The position numbers were made by a program, and so were the translations under genes. From assembly GCA_963760225.1 (NCBI GenBank), contig CAVXCD010000001.1, forward strand, positions 960,832 to 1,024,831: a stretch of DNA of 64,000 nt. Reading direction: 5' to 3'. This document shows, in pieces, positions 1-7,274 of the stretch. The notes below the pieces were generated by a model. It was not told the origin of the DNA and made no database searches. It worked only from the letters and a program-made list of their open reading frames with translations. How positions within the stretch are numbered: position 1 is the first letter of the stretch; each line of letters begins with the position of its first letter. This DNA is from 13-2-20CM-66-19 sp963760225 (GTDB lineage Bacteria; Pseudomonadota; Gammaproteobacteria; Steroidobacterales; Steroidobacteraceae).

Positions 1-651
1 GAAGCCGCCGCGCGGCCAGATGTGCAGCGCGTGGCGCTCGAGCGCGGCGCCGGCGGCGGGGGAGATGCTGAGCTCCTTGTAGTCGTGGTCGAGCCACTCC
101 TCGCGCACCTTCAGCAGTCCGGCGGCCGCCAGGCTGGTGCGCACCGCCGATCCCGCCCCGTCGGTCGCCAGTGTCGGAGCGAGCGGCACGCTGTACTCGC
201 CGCCTTCCCCGCGGAACCTCAGGCGCGAGGCGGCGCTGTCCGCGCCGAGGCAGGTCTGGCCGAAGCGCACGCTGACAGCGCCGTGGCGCGCGGCCGCGTC
301 GATGAGCACGCGGTTGAGGTCGGCGCGGCCCACCGAGTAGATCACCTCGTGCTCGCGCTGGCCGTAGGGTTGCAGCGCGGCGCGGCCGGCGCGCTCGTGC
401 ACCATGCGGCCGCGCATCGGGATCAGCAGCGGCTGCACCTGCGCGAGCACCCCGGCGCGCTGCAGCGCGCGCAGCCCGCGGGCGGCCAGCGCCAGGTTGA
501 TGGAGCGGCCGCGCTCGGGCTGCGCCTGCCGCGGATCCGCCCGCCGCTCGAACAGCGCGACCCGCAGGCCGCGACGCGCCAGCAGCAGCGCCAGCAGGGC
601 GCCGGCCAGGCCCGCCCCGACGATGTTGACGGCACGCGGCGCCGGCGTCAT
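1..651 (-). CDS. kmo: kynurenine 3-monooxygenase, C-terminus cut by window edge
   Basis: FAD-dependent hydroxylation of L-kynurenine to 3-hydroxykynurenine with NADPH. The visible N-terminal 217 residues begin MTPAPRAVNIVGAGLAG, a Rossmann dinucleotide motif (GAGLAG) followed by an acidic strand end (ALFERR). A DxxRxx-like stretch (GRADLNRVLIDAA) follows, as in flavin monooxygenases. The start ATG overlaps the stop of kynureninase as ATGA, so it is the fourth gene of the kynurenine operon. The C-terminal half lies beyond position 1. The family assignment rests on the motif plus the operon; another aromatic hydroxylase is unlikely in this context. Confidence 0.9.
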   Translation of the reverse strand, partial: MTPAPRAVNIVGAGLAGALLALLLARRGLRVALFERRADPRQAQPERGRSINLALAARGLRALQRAGVLAQVQPLLIPMRGRMVHERAGRAALQPYGQREHEVIYSVGRADLNRVLIDAAARHGAVSVRFGQTCLGADSAASRLRFRGEGGEYSVPLAPTLATDGAGSAVRTSLAAAGLLKVREEWLDHDYKELSISPAAGAALERHALHIWPRGGF

Positions 652-1955
652 GCGCCTCCCGCCAGCAGGGCGCGCAGCGCCTGAGCGAACTGCCACACGT
701 CCTCGAAGCGGTTGTAGAGCGGCACCGGCGCCACGCGGATGATGTCCGGCGAGCGCCAGTCGCACACCACGCCGCGCGCGCTCAGGGCGTCGAACACGCG
801 CCGGCCGCGCGCGGCGCCGGCGGCGAGGCGCAGCGACAGCTGGCAGCCGCGGCGCGCACTGTCGTGCGGGGTGAGAATCTCGACCGCCGGCGCGAGCGGC
901 CGCAGCAGCGCGTCCAGACAATCGGTCAGCGCCACCGACTTGGCGCGCAGCCGCTCCATGCCCGCCTGCATGAACAGCGCCAGCGAGGCGATCAGCGGCG
1001 CGGCGGCGAGAATCGGCGGGTTGCTCACCTGCCAGGCGGCGGCGCCGGGGGCCGCGCGGAACTGCGGCTCCATCAGGAAACGCGTATCCGCCTCATGTCC
1101 CCACCAGCCGGCGAGGCGCGCGCCGGGCAGCGCGCCGCCGTGCTGGGTGCGCGATTGTGCGCCGCTGTGGCGCTCGTGCACGAAACAGCCGCCGATCGCA
1201 CCGGGGCCGCCATTCAGGTACTTGTAGCTGCACCACACCGCGAAATCCGCCTCCGCCCCGTGCAGCTCGAGCGGCAGGTTGCCGATCGAATGCGCCAGGT
1301 CGAAGCCGGCGATACAGCCGCGCTGCTGCGCGGCGCGCGCGATGCGCGCCAGGTCGAACGCCTGGCCGGTGCGAAACTGCACGCCGGGCCACAGCACCAG
1401 CGCGATCTGCTGCCCGTGCCGCTCGAGGCACTCCTCGATATCCTCCTCGGCGAGCGTGGCGGCGCCCGGCGGCGGGGCGAGCTCGAGCAGCTCGCGCTCA
1501 GGGTCGAGTCCGTGCCAGGCGATCTGCGAGGCCACCGCGTGGCGGTCGGAGGAGAACGCGCCCGCTTCCATGAGGATGCGGCTGCGCGTGCCGCGCGGAC
1601 GGTAGAAGCTCGCCAGCATCAGGTGCAGGTTCACCGTGAGCGAGTTCATGGCGATGACCTCGCCCGGGTGCGCCCCGGCGAGCGCCGCCAGCCCCGCGGT
1701 CAGGTTCTCGTGATAAGGCACCCACGGCCGCCGCGCCTGCTCGTGCCCGAGCACGGCGAGGCGCGCCCAGTCGTCGAGCTCGGCGCTGAGGATGTCGCGG
1801 GCAGCGAGCGGCTGCAGTCCGAGCGAGTGGCCGCACAGGTACACGAGCGCGGCGCCGTGCGCATCGCACGGCAGCGCGAAGCGCGCACGCAGCTCGCGCA
1901 ACGGGTCGGCGGCGTCGTGCGCCCGCGCCTGCTCGAGCGTCAGCGGCCTGCTCAT
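648..1955 (-). CDS. kynU: kynureninase
   Basis: PLP enzyme that cleaves 3-hydroxykynurenine (or kynurenine) to 3-hydroxyanthranilate (anthranilate) and alanine. It has 435 residues, the usual family length. The PLP lysine lies in WCSYKYLNGGPGAIGG, and FDLAHSIGNLPL is the family's aspartate-containing cofactor segment. The start at MSRPLTLEQ is chosen because it overlaps the preceding stop as ATGA; the frame stays open 29 codons further upstream, but that part encodes Ala/Gly/Arg-rich sequence belonging to the upstream gene's DNA. It is translationally coupled to kmo downstream (ATGA). Confidence 0.95.
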   Translation of the reverse strand: MSRPLTLEQARAHDAADPLRELRARFALPCDAHGAALVYLCGHSLGLQPLAARDILSAELDDWARLAVLGHEQARRPWVPYHENLTAGLAALAGAHPGEVIAMNSLTVNLHLMLASFYRPRGTRSRILMEAGAFSSDRHAVASQIAWHGLDPERELLELAPPPGAATLAEEDIEECLERHGQQIALVLWPGVQFRTGQAFDLARIARAAQQRGCIAGFDLAHSIGNLPLELHGAEADFAVWCSYKYLNGGPGAIGGCFVHERHSGAQSRTQHGGALPGARLAGWWGHEADTRFLMEPQFRAAPGAAAWQVSNPPILAAAPLIASLALFMQAGMERLRAKSVALTDCLDALLRPLAPAVEILTPHDSARRGCQLSLRLAAGAARGRRVFDALSARGVVCDWRSPDIIRVAPVPLYNRFEDVWQFAQALRALLAGGA

Positions 1956-2773
1956 GAGCTGGTGGTGAGCGGGTAGAGCAGCGGCCGGCACGGCACCGCG
2001 TCGCCGTCCAGCGCCGGCACCTGCAGCTGCAGCAGGTAGCACCCGTCGCTCGCCGCATCGGGGACGAAGGCCAGCTCGGTGATGGTGGCGGTCGCGCGCG
2101 TTGCCGCCGCGAGCTGCACGCTCCCGGCGGGCAGACCGAAGAAGATGCGGTGCGCCGTGAGCCGGCCGGCGTCGTGCACGCGGTCGATCGAGGGCACGTC
2201 CACCACCAGGTGCACGATGCCGCGGCTCACCAGCCAGCGCGCCGCTTCCTGCGAGAGGTACGGCGGATTCTTACCGGTGTAGTCGCGCGTGCGCTTGTCG
2301 GTGTCGTTGGGCAGCGTGCGCACGATGAGCGCGCACGGTGCGAACGGCGTGTCGGCGCGCCACAGCGGCTCGAGGCAGGCTCGCTTGATGAGCCGGTCGC
2401 CCTGCTGCGGCAGCGGGTCGCTGCTCTCGTCGCCGGCGGCCTGCGGGGTGACCGACAGCAGCAGCGCCGGCAGCAGCGTGGTGGGCGTGACGCGCCAGGC
2501 GTCGAGGCGCTCGCGTGTCAGGTGTCCGGCGCACTCGGTGTGCGTGCCATTGCAGTGAGGGATCAGCGTGATCACCTCGCAGTTGCAGCTCGCGCCGCGC
2601 TCGACCGAGCCCTTGAAGCCGAAGCCGGGCGTCTCGAACGGCCGCGCGCTGGCGCGCGGCGCGCCGAAGTGCCGCGGCTGGGCTCCGGCGAAATCCAGTG
2701 CGACCGCCAGGTCCACGGGCGAGGCCAGGTCGATACCGACCTCGCCGCCGGCGAGCGCGACGCGCGCCTGCAC
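1952..2773 (-). CDS. cyclase-family hydrolase, probable kynurenine formamidase
   Basis: Member of the cyclase/KynB family that hydrolyses N-formylkynurenine; the role is inferred from its place between the 3-hydroxyanthranilate dioxygenase and kynureninase genes. The metal-binding signature appears as PHCNGTHTECAGHL, with a second conserved segment VVDVPSIDR. No ATG lies near the N-terminus. The chosen GTG start overlaps the upstream TAG stop (TAGTG), giving 273 residues, longer than classical KynB (about 210) and closer to the animal-type or long cyclase-family proteins. If it is not the formamidase, that step is missing from the visible operon. Confidence 0.8.
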   Translation of the reverse strand: MQARVALAGGEVGIDLASPVDLAVALDFAGAQPRHFGAPRASARPFETPGFGFKGSVERGASCNCEVITLIPHCNGTHTECAGHLTRERLDAWRVTPTTLLPALLLSVTPQAAGDESSDPLPQQGDRLIKRACLEPLWRADTPFAPCALIVRTLPNDTDKRTRDYTGKNPPYLSQEAARWLVSRGIVHLVVDVPSIDRVHDAGRLTAHRIFFGLPAGSVQLAAATRATATITELAFVPDAASDGCYLLQLQVPALDGDAVPCRPLLYPLTTSS

Positions 2774-3276
2774 TAGCTGCGCTCCATGACCGCGCCGCAG
2801 CGGCTGCAGGTGCGCCGCTCGCGACTCGCGAAGAAGCGTTCGAATACCGGCGGAAACTGCTTCTCGATGTCGGTGAGCTCGAAGAACTCCTCGTACAGGC
2901 GCTGCCCGCAGCGCTCGCAGTACCACTGGAAGCCGTCGCGCTCGCCGGGGCGCCGCGCCCGCTCGATCACCAGTCCCACGCTGTGGGCCGGGCGCTGCGG
3001 CGAGTGCGGCAGCAGCGGCGGAATCAGCAGCACCTCGCCGGCGCGGATCGGCACCTCGACGACCCGCCCCTCCTGGATGGTCCGCAGCACCATGTCGCCC
3101 TCGAGCTGGTAGAAGAACTCCTGCCCCGGGTCGACGTGGAAGTCCTTGCGGGCATTGGGGCCGCCGACGACCATGATGATGAAATCCCCGTCGGTGAACA
3201 CGCGCTTGTTGCCCACCGGCGGCAGCAGCTGCGCGCGGTGCGCGTCAATCCATTGCCGGAAATTGAACGCCTGCAT
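2773..3276 (-). CDS. nbaC: 3-hydroxyanthranilate 3,4-dioxygenase
   Basis: Non-haem iron extradiol dioxygenase that opens 3-hydroxyanthranilate to the semialdehyde that cyclises to quinolinate. The 167-residue cupin shows the iron ligand region ARKDFHVDPGQEFFYQLEGD and a C-terminal rubredoxin-like site of two CxxC pairs (CERC and CSRC), as in bacterial enzymes of the family. The start at MQAFNFRQW has a good ribosome site (GGAGG) just upstream. It is the first visible gene of the kynurenine operon. The product suggests de novo NAD synthesis from tryptophan, unless an ACMS decarboxylase lies beyond the left edge. Confidence 0.93.
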   Translation of the reverse strand: MQAFNFRQWIDAHRAQLLPPVGNKRVFTDGDFIIMVVGGPNARKDFHVDPGQEFFYQLEGDMVLRTIQEGRVVEVPIRAGEVLLIPPLLPHSPQRPAHSVGLVIERARRPGERDGFQWYCERCGQRLYEEFFELTDIEKQFPPVFERFFASRERRTCSRCGAVMERS

Positions 3277-3298
3277 GTGTCCTCCGCGCCGTTTGGCG

Positions 3299-3305
3299 TA
3301 TGTTA
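3299..3305. promoter_or_regulatory. overlapping divergent -10 elements, kynurenine operon and lipoprotein gene
   Basis: TATGTT on the plus strand (3299-3304) and TAACAT on the minus strand (3305-3300) overlap in the 61-base gap between two divergent genes. Neither has a convincing -35 at 17 bases, so these are weak candidates. Confidence 0.25.
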
Positions 3306-3337
3306 CGCGCTGCTCAGGCGCAACGAGGAGTTTGCCA

Positions 3338-3790
3338 ATGGATCGCAACGCCGCGACTAGCGTGGTGCGCGCAGGCGTGCTGGTGCTGGCCCTTGCAGTG
3401 GGCGGCTGCACGCACCTGCCCTGGTACAAGCGCCAGGCCTCAGGCGCGCCGCCCGCGGCGGTGCACGAGCTGGACATCGCCGGGGCTGCCCCCGGCGCCT
3501 ATCCGCAGCACTGGCAGCGCAACACGCTGCTGGTGGATCTGTCCGCGGCGAGCGGCGTGGGCAGCGTGCTGCTGCAGCCGGTCGACGGCAACGGCTGGCC
3601 GGTGCGCCTCGCGTTGCGCGTCACGCCGGGCGCCATCGGCGTGCTGGAAGTGCGCGGCGCGCAGCGCGTGATCCTGCCGATCACCGCCGGCGGCAAGCCG
3701 GTCGACCTGGAGCTGCCGCCCGGGGTCTATACGCCCACGACCCAGCAGTTGACGGTGTCCTGGGGAGCGGCGCTCGCGCCGCAGCCTTAG
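3338..3790 (+). CDS. small predicted lipoprotein of unknown function
   Basis: A 150-residue protein whose N-terminus MDRNAATSVVRAG is followed by a hydrophobic stretch and the lipobox-like VGGC at residues 22-25, so it is probably exported and lipidated. The remainder is predicted beta-rich (alternating VLLQPVDGNGWPVRLALRV and similar strands) with no motif I recognise. The start is set by GAGGAG eight bases upstream. It stands alone, divergent from the kynurenine operon, and its stop overlaps the stop of apaH on the other strand (TTAG). Codon use looks like that of its neighbours. Confidence 0.75.
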   Translation: MDRNAATSVVRAGVLVLALAVGGCTHLPWYKRQASGAPPAAVHELDIAGAAPGAYPQHWQRNTLLVDLSAASGVGSVLLQPVDGNGWPVRLALRVTPGAIGVLEVRGAQRVILPITAGGKPVDLELPPGVYTPTTQQLTVSWGAALAPQP

Positions 3791-4611
3791 TCGCCGCCGA
3801 CGCGCTGATAGGCGTCGCACGCGACGCTCACCAGCGGCTGCTCCGCGTCCAGGTTCAGCGCCGTGAGCGCGCCGCCCCAGACGCAACCGGTGTCCAGGCC
3901 GACGACGCCGTGACGCTGCACCAGCCCAAGCGCCGACCAGTGGCCGAAGATGATGCGGGCGTTGCGACTGGCCCGGTGCGGGTGCTCGAACCACGGACGC
4001 AGCGGCGCAGGCGGCGGGGGCGGGGGCCCCTTGAGACTGATGTCCACGCTGCCGTCGGCGGTGCACAGGCGCAGCCGTGTCAGCACGTTGATGGTGAAGC
4101 GCAGCCGCTCCATGCCGCGCAGCTGCTCGTCCCAGTGGTCCGGCTGGTTGCCGTACATGTGCTCGAGCAGCGTGCGCGGCTCGTGCCGCAGCGCGCGCGC
4201 CACCTCGGCGGCCAGTTGCAGCGTGAGCGCCACGCTCCACTGCGGCACCACCCCGGCATGCACCATGAGGTCGCCCGCCTCGGCGTGCGCGAGCGGACGC
4301 GCCAGCAGCCACTCGAGCAGCCCGTCCCGATCCGGCGCCGCCAGCACCTCATCGAGCGTATCGGAGCGGCGGCGGCGCTGACCCACGAGCGCCACCGCCA
4401 GCAGGTGCAGGTCGTGATTGCCGAGCACCACGACCGCGTTGTCTCCGAGCGCGCGCACCAGGCGCAGCGTCGCCAGCGAGCCGGGACCGCGATTGACCAG
4501 GTCACCGACCAGCCACAGCCGGTCGCGATCGGCAGAGAACTTCAGCCGCGCCAACAGCGCGCGCAGCTCCTGGTCACACCCCTGCACGTCGCCGACGGCA
4601 TAGCGGGTCAC
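3787..4611 (-). CDS. apaH: symmetrical bis(5'-nucleosyl)-tetraphosphatase
   Basis: Hydrolyses Ap4A to two ADP. The metallophosphatase motifs are in order: GDVQGC near residue 8, GDLVNRGPGS near 36 and GNHDLHLLAV near 64. At 274 residues it matches the E. coli enzyme. An unusual run of six prolines (KGPPPPPPAP) lies near residue 197, where the family has a shorter proline-containing loop. The start overlaps the apaG stop as ATGA. It is the last gene of the lptD-to-apaH operon and converges with the lipoprotein gene, their stop codons overlapping. Confidence 0.95.
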   Translation of the reverse strand: MTRYAVGDVQGCDQELRALLARLKFSADRDRLWLVGDLVNRGPGSLATLRLVRALGDNAVVVLGNHDLHLLAVALVGQRRRRSDTLDEVLAAPDRDGLLEWLLARPLAHAEAGDLMVHAGVVPQWSVALTLQLAAEVARALRHEPRTLLEHMYGNQPDHWDEQLRGMERLRFTINVLTRLRLCTADGSVDISLKGPPPPPPAPLRPWFEHPHRASRNARIIFGHWSALGLVQRHGVVGLDTGCVWGGALTALNLDAEQPLVSVACDAYQRVGGD

Positions 4612-4988
4612 TGCAGAATGCCGGGCATGGCGAGGCGGAAGGGCTCGATCGCGGCGTCGAAGTGCGCGCCATCGTCGGCGAGCATCTGGTAGCTGCCCTG
4701 CATGGAGCCCACCGGCGTCTCGATCACCGCGCCGCTCGAGTAGCGAAAGCCCTGGCCGGGTTTGAGGTAGGGCTGCTCGCCGACCACGCCGTCGCCGCGC
4801 ACTTCCTCCACCTTGCCGTTGGCATCGGTGATGACCCAGTGACGTGTCAGCAGCCGCGCCGGCACCTGGCCCTCGTTGCGGATCGTGATGGTGTAGGCGA
4901 ACACGAAGCGGCGCTCGCGCGGATCGGACTGCTCGTCGAGGTAGCTGGTCTCGACGTCGACGCGGATCTTGTGCGCGGCGGAGCTCAT
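4608..4988 (-). CDS. apaG: ApaG domain protein (formerly CorD)
   Basis: A 126-residue single-domain protein of fibronectin-III-like fold. Conserved segments include RFVFAYTITIRNEG, LLTRHWVITDANG, GEQPYLKPGQGFRYSSG and the C-terminal GSMQGSYQM and FRLAMPG. Its biochemical role is not settled; it always travels with apaH and rsmA. Start and stop both overlap neighbours as ATGA, so it is coupled to the USP gene upstream and apaH downstream. Confidence 0.95.
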   Translation of the reverse strand: MSSAAHKIRVDVETSYLDEQSDPRERRFVFAYTITIRNEGQVPARLLTRHWVITDANGKVEEVRGDGVVGEQPYLKPGQGFRYSSGAVIETPVGSMQGSYQMLADDGAHFDAAIEPFRLAMPGILQ

Positions 4989-5431
4989 GGGGTGTTCATT
5001 TTACCGGCGCGCATCGCCAGCACGTCGCAGGGCGCAGCATGCAGTACCGTGTCCTCGGTGAGGTTCACCAGTATCGACAGTCCGTGGCGCTCGCGGCTGC
5101 CGAGCACGATCAGATCGCTGCGCCGCTCGCGCGCCACGCGCACGATCTCGGATTTGACGTTGCCGCTTTCCACGCGGCAGGCGGCGCCCGGCAGACCGAG
5201 CTGCGCCGCGAGCGCCTGCAGCCGTTGCCGCGCGCGCTCGAGCAGCTCCTCCTCGATCTGCACCGAGGGCATCAGCGTCTCGCCCATGGGCTCCACCGGC
5301 ACGAACTCCACCACGTGCAGCAGCTCGACCTGCGCGCCGAGGGCGGCGGCGAGCGCCTGCGCCCGCCGCCCGATCGTCACGCTGTCTTCGGTCAGGTCGA
5401 CGACCAGCAGCAGCCGTTGATAAGGCGCCAT
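4985..5431 (-). CDS. universal stress protein (UspA family)
   Basis: A single UspA domain of 148 residues. It starts MAPYQRLLLVVDLTEDS, followed by an alpha/beta fold and the ATP-binding-type segment LIVLGSRERHG plus a serine/threonine-poor VNLTEDTVLHAAPCDVL end. A GGAGGGAC ribosome site precedes the ATG at 5431. The gene sits between rsmA (37-base gap) and apaG (ATGA overlap), a place where E. coli and most relatives have no gene. It may tie the housekeeping operon to stress or nucleotide signalling, but that is inference only. Confidence 0.9.
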   Translation of the reverse strand: MAPYQRLLLVVDLTEDSVTIGRRAQALAAALGAQVELLHVVEFVPVEPMGETLMPSVQIEEELLERARQRLQALAAQLGLPGAACRVESGNVKSEIVRVARERRSDLIVLGSRERHGLSILVNLTEDTVLHAAPCDVLAMRAGKMNTP

Positions 5432-5468
5432 GTCCGTCCCTCCTGCACCAACCCTGTTGCCCCAAAGA

Positions 5469-6284
5469 CTAGCCGGCGGCGGCGGCGCGGTCGAGAGCTT
5501 CGGCGAGGGCGTTGAACGCCGCGGGCGGCAGCGTCTCGGGCCGGGCCCCGGGGTCGACGCCGCAGGCGCTGATCTGCTCACGGCGCAGCAGCTGACTCAA
5601 GGCATTACGCAGCGTCTTGCGGCGCTGCGTGAAGGCGGCCGCCACCACGGCGGCGTAGTGCGGGCTGATGGGGAACAGTGGGGTGGGCCGCACGGTGAGC
5701 CGCACCAGCGCGGACCACACCCGCGGCGGCGGCTGAAAGGCGCCCGGACCCACGTCGAACAGCCGCTCAACCTCGAGCTGTGGAGCGAGCATGACGCTCA
5801 GCCGCCCGTAGTCGGCGTCTCCGGCCGCGGCGGCGAGCCGCGCCGCCACCTCACGCTGCAGCATCACGGTCAGATCGGTGATCACCGCCGTGGCGTCCAG
5901 CAGGTGAAACAGCAGCGGGGTGGAGATGTTGTAGGGCAGGTTGCCGAGGATGCGCAGCTTGCCGCCGCGCGCGGCGGCAAGCTGGCGGTAGTCGAAGCGC
6001 AGCGCATCCCCCTCGTGCAGCCGCGCGTGCGCGGCGCCGGCGAAGCGCGCACGCAGCAGCGCCGCGAGGTCACGATCGATCTCGACGGCATCGAGGGTGC
6101 AGCCGGCGCACTCGAGCAGCCGCGCGGTGAGCGCGCCGCGTCCCGGGCCGATCTCCACCAGGTGCTCCCCGGGGCGCACCGCGAGCGCGCCCACGATGCG
6201 CCCGATGACCGCCGGATCGTGCAGAAAATGCTGCCCGAAGCGCCGGCGGCGCGGCGGCGTGCGCGCTGCCGCGGCGGGGCGCAT
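5469..6284 (-). CDS. rsmA: 16S rRNA dimethyladenosine transferase
   Basis: Dimethylates A1518 and A1519 of 16S rRNA in 30S biogenesis. It has 271 residues. The SAM-binding motif EIGPGRGALT follows the family N-terminus RRFGQHFLHDPAVI; the catalytic NLPYNIS (NxxY) lies near residue 117, and the C-terminal recognition domain includes FTQRRKTLRNAL. Its ATG overlaps the pdxA stop as TGATG, which fixes the start; the same frame reads open far upstream through pdxA, but that translation is not protein-like. Also known as ksgA. Confidence 0.96.
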   Translation of the reverse strand: MRPAAAARTPPRRRRFGQHFLHDPAVIGRIVGALAVRPGEHLVEIGPGRGALTARLLECAGCTLDAVEIDRDLAALLRARFAGAAHARLHEGDALRFDYRQLAAARGGKLRILGNLPYNISTPLLFHLLDATAVITDLTVMLQREVAARLAAAAGDADYGRLSVMLAPQLEVERLFDVGPGAFQPPPRVWSALVRLTVRPTPLFPISPHYAAVVAAAFTQRRKTLRNALSQLLRREQISACGVDPGARPETLPPAAFNALAEALDRAAAAG

Positions 6285-7270
6285 CAGCGCCCGGGCGCAG
6301 CGAGGCGGCTGGCGAGCTCGACCGCCGCGGCGAGGCTGCCCAGGTCGGCGCGGCCGCTGCCCGCCAGTTCGAGTGCCGTGCCGTGATCGGGCGAGGTGCG
6401 CACCACGGGCAGCCCGAGCGTCACGTTGACCGCGCGCTCGAAGCCTGCGTACTTGACGACCGGCAGGCCCTGGTCGTGGTACATCGCGAGCACCGCGTCG
6501 TAGTGCGCGAGCACCTGCGGCACGAACACCGTGTCGGCCGGCAGCGGGCCGCTGGCGCGGATGCCCGCGGCGCGCAGCCGCTCGATCGCCGGCGCGATGA
6601 CGCGCGACTCCTCGTCGCCGAGATGCCCGCCTTCGCCGGCGTGCGGATTCAGCCCGCACACCGCCAGACGCGGCGCGGGGATACCGAAGCGCCCGGCGAG
6701 CTCGCGGGCGAGCACCGTGCCCACCTGGCACAACAGCTCCACGGTCAGCGCCGCACTCACCGCCTTGAGCGGCAGGTGCGTGGTGGCCAGGGCCACGCGC
6801 AGCTCGCCGTTGGTGAGCAGCATCACCGGGTGCTCGCTGCGCGTGCGCTGGGCGAGATACTCGGTGTGTCCGCTGAAGGGGATGCCGGCATCGTTGATGA
6901 CGCCCTTGTGGACCGGCGCGGTGACGATGGCGTCGAACTCCCCGCTGAGCGCGCCGTCGACGGCGCGATCGAGCAGCGCCAGCACGTAGCGCGCATTGGC
7001 CGGATCGGGGCGGCCGGCGACGCTCGGCGCGGCGAGCGGCGCGTGCGCCACGCTGAGCGTGCCGGGTAGGTGCGCCGCGCGGCGCGCGGCCGCCGCGCCC
7101 GGGTAGCTGGTGAGCGTGACCGCCAGCTGCAGTCCGCGGGCGCGTTCGGCGAGCAGGCTGCGATCGCCGAGGCACACCAGCTCGCAGGGCAGCTCGCGCA
7201 GGGCGAGCGCCAGGCACAGCTCGGGGCCGACGCCCGCGGGCTCACCTGAGGTCAGAGCGATGCGGGGAAT
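6284..7270 (-). CDS. pdxA: 4-hydroxythreonine-4-phosphate dehydrogenase, apparent ATT start
   Basis: Oxidises 4-phosphohydroxy-L-threonine in pyridoxal 5'-phosphate synthesis. Family segments are clear: LTSGEPAGVGPEL at the N-terminus, VTAPVHKG, FSGHTEYLA, GLNPHAGE and MYHDQGLPVVK. The reading frame between the surA stop and SGEPAGVGP holds no ATG, GTG or TTG. The only initiator-like codon matching the family N-terminus is ATT at 7270-7268 (then PRIALTSGE), giving 328 residues against 329 in E. coli. The nearest in-frame ATG is about 65 codons upstream inside surA. Downstream it overlaps rsmA by TGATG. Confidence 0.93.
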   Translation of the reverse strand: MPRIALTSGEPAGVGPELCLALALRELPCELVCLGDRSLLAERARGLQLAVTLTSYPGAAAARRAAHLPGTLSVAHAPLAAPSVAGRPDPANARYVLALLDRAVDGALSGEFDAIVTAPVHKGVINDAGIPFSGHTEYLAQRTRSEHPVMLLTNGELRVALATTHLPLKAVSAALTVELLCQVGTVLARELAGRFGIPAPRLAVCGLNPHAGEGGHLGDEESRVIAPAIERLRAAGIRASGPLPADTVFVPQVLAHYDAVLAMYHDQGLPVVKYAGFERAVNVTLGLPVVRTSPDHGTALELAGSGRADLGSLAAAVELASRLAAPGR

Positions 7271-7274
7271 CGGC

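Noticed and set aside
864..1976. Open frame of 370 codons antisense to kynureninase
   Set aside because: High-GC antisense frame; the translation is Arg/Ala/Gln-rich without family resemblance, while the opposite strand encodes a clear kynureninase.
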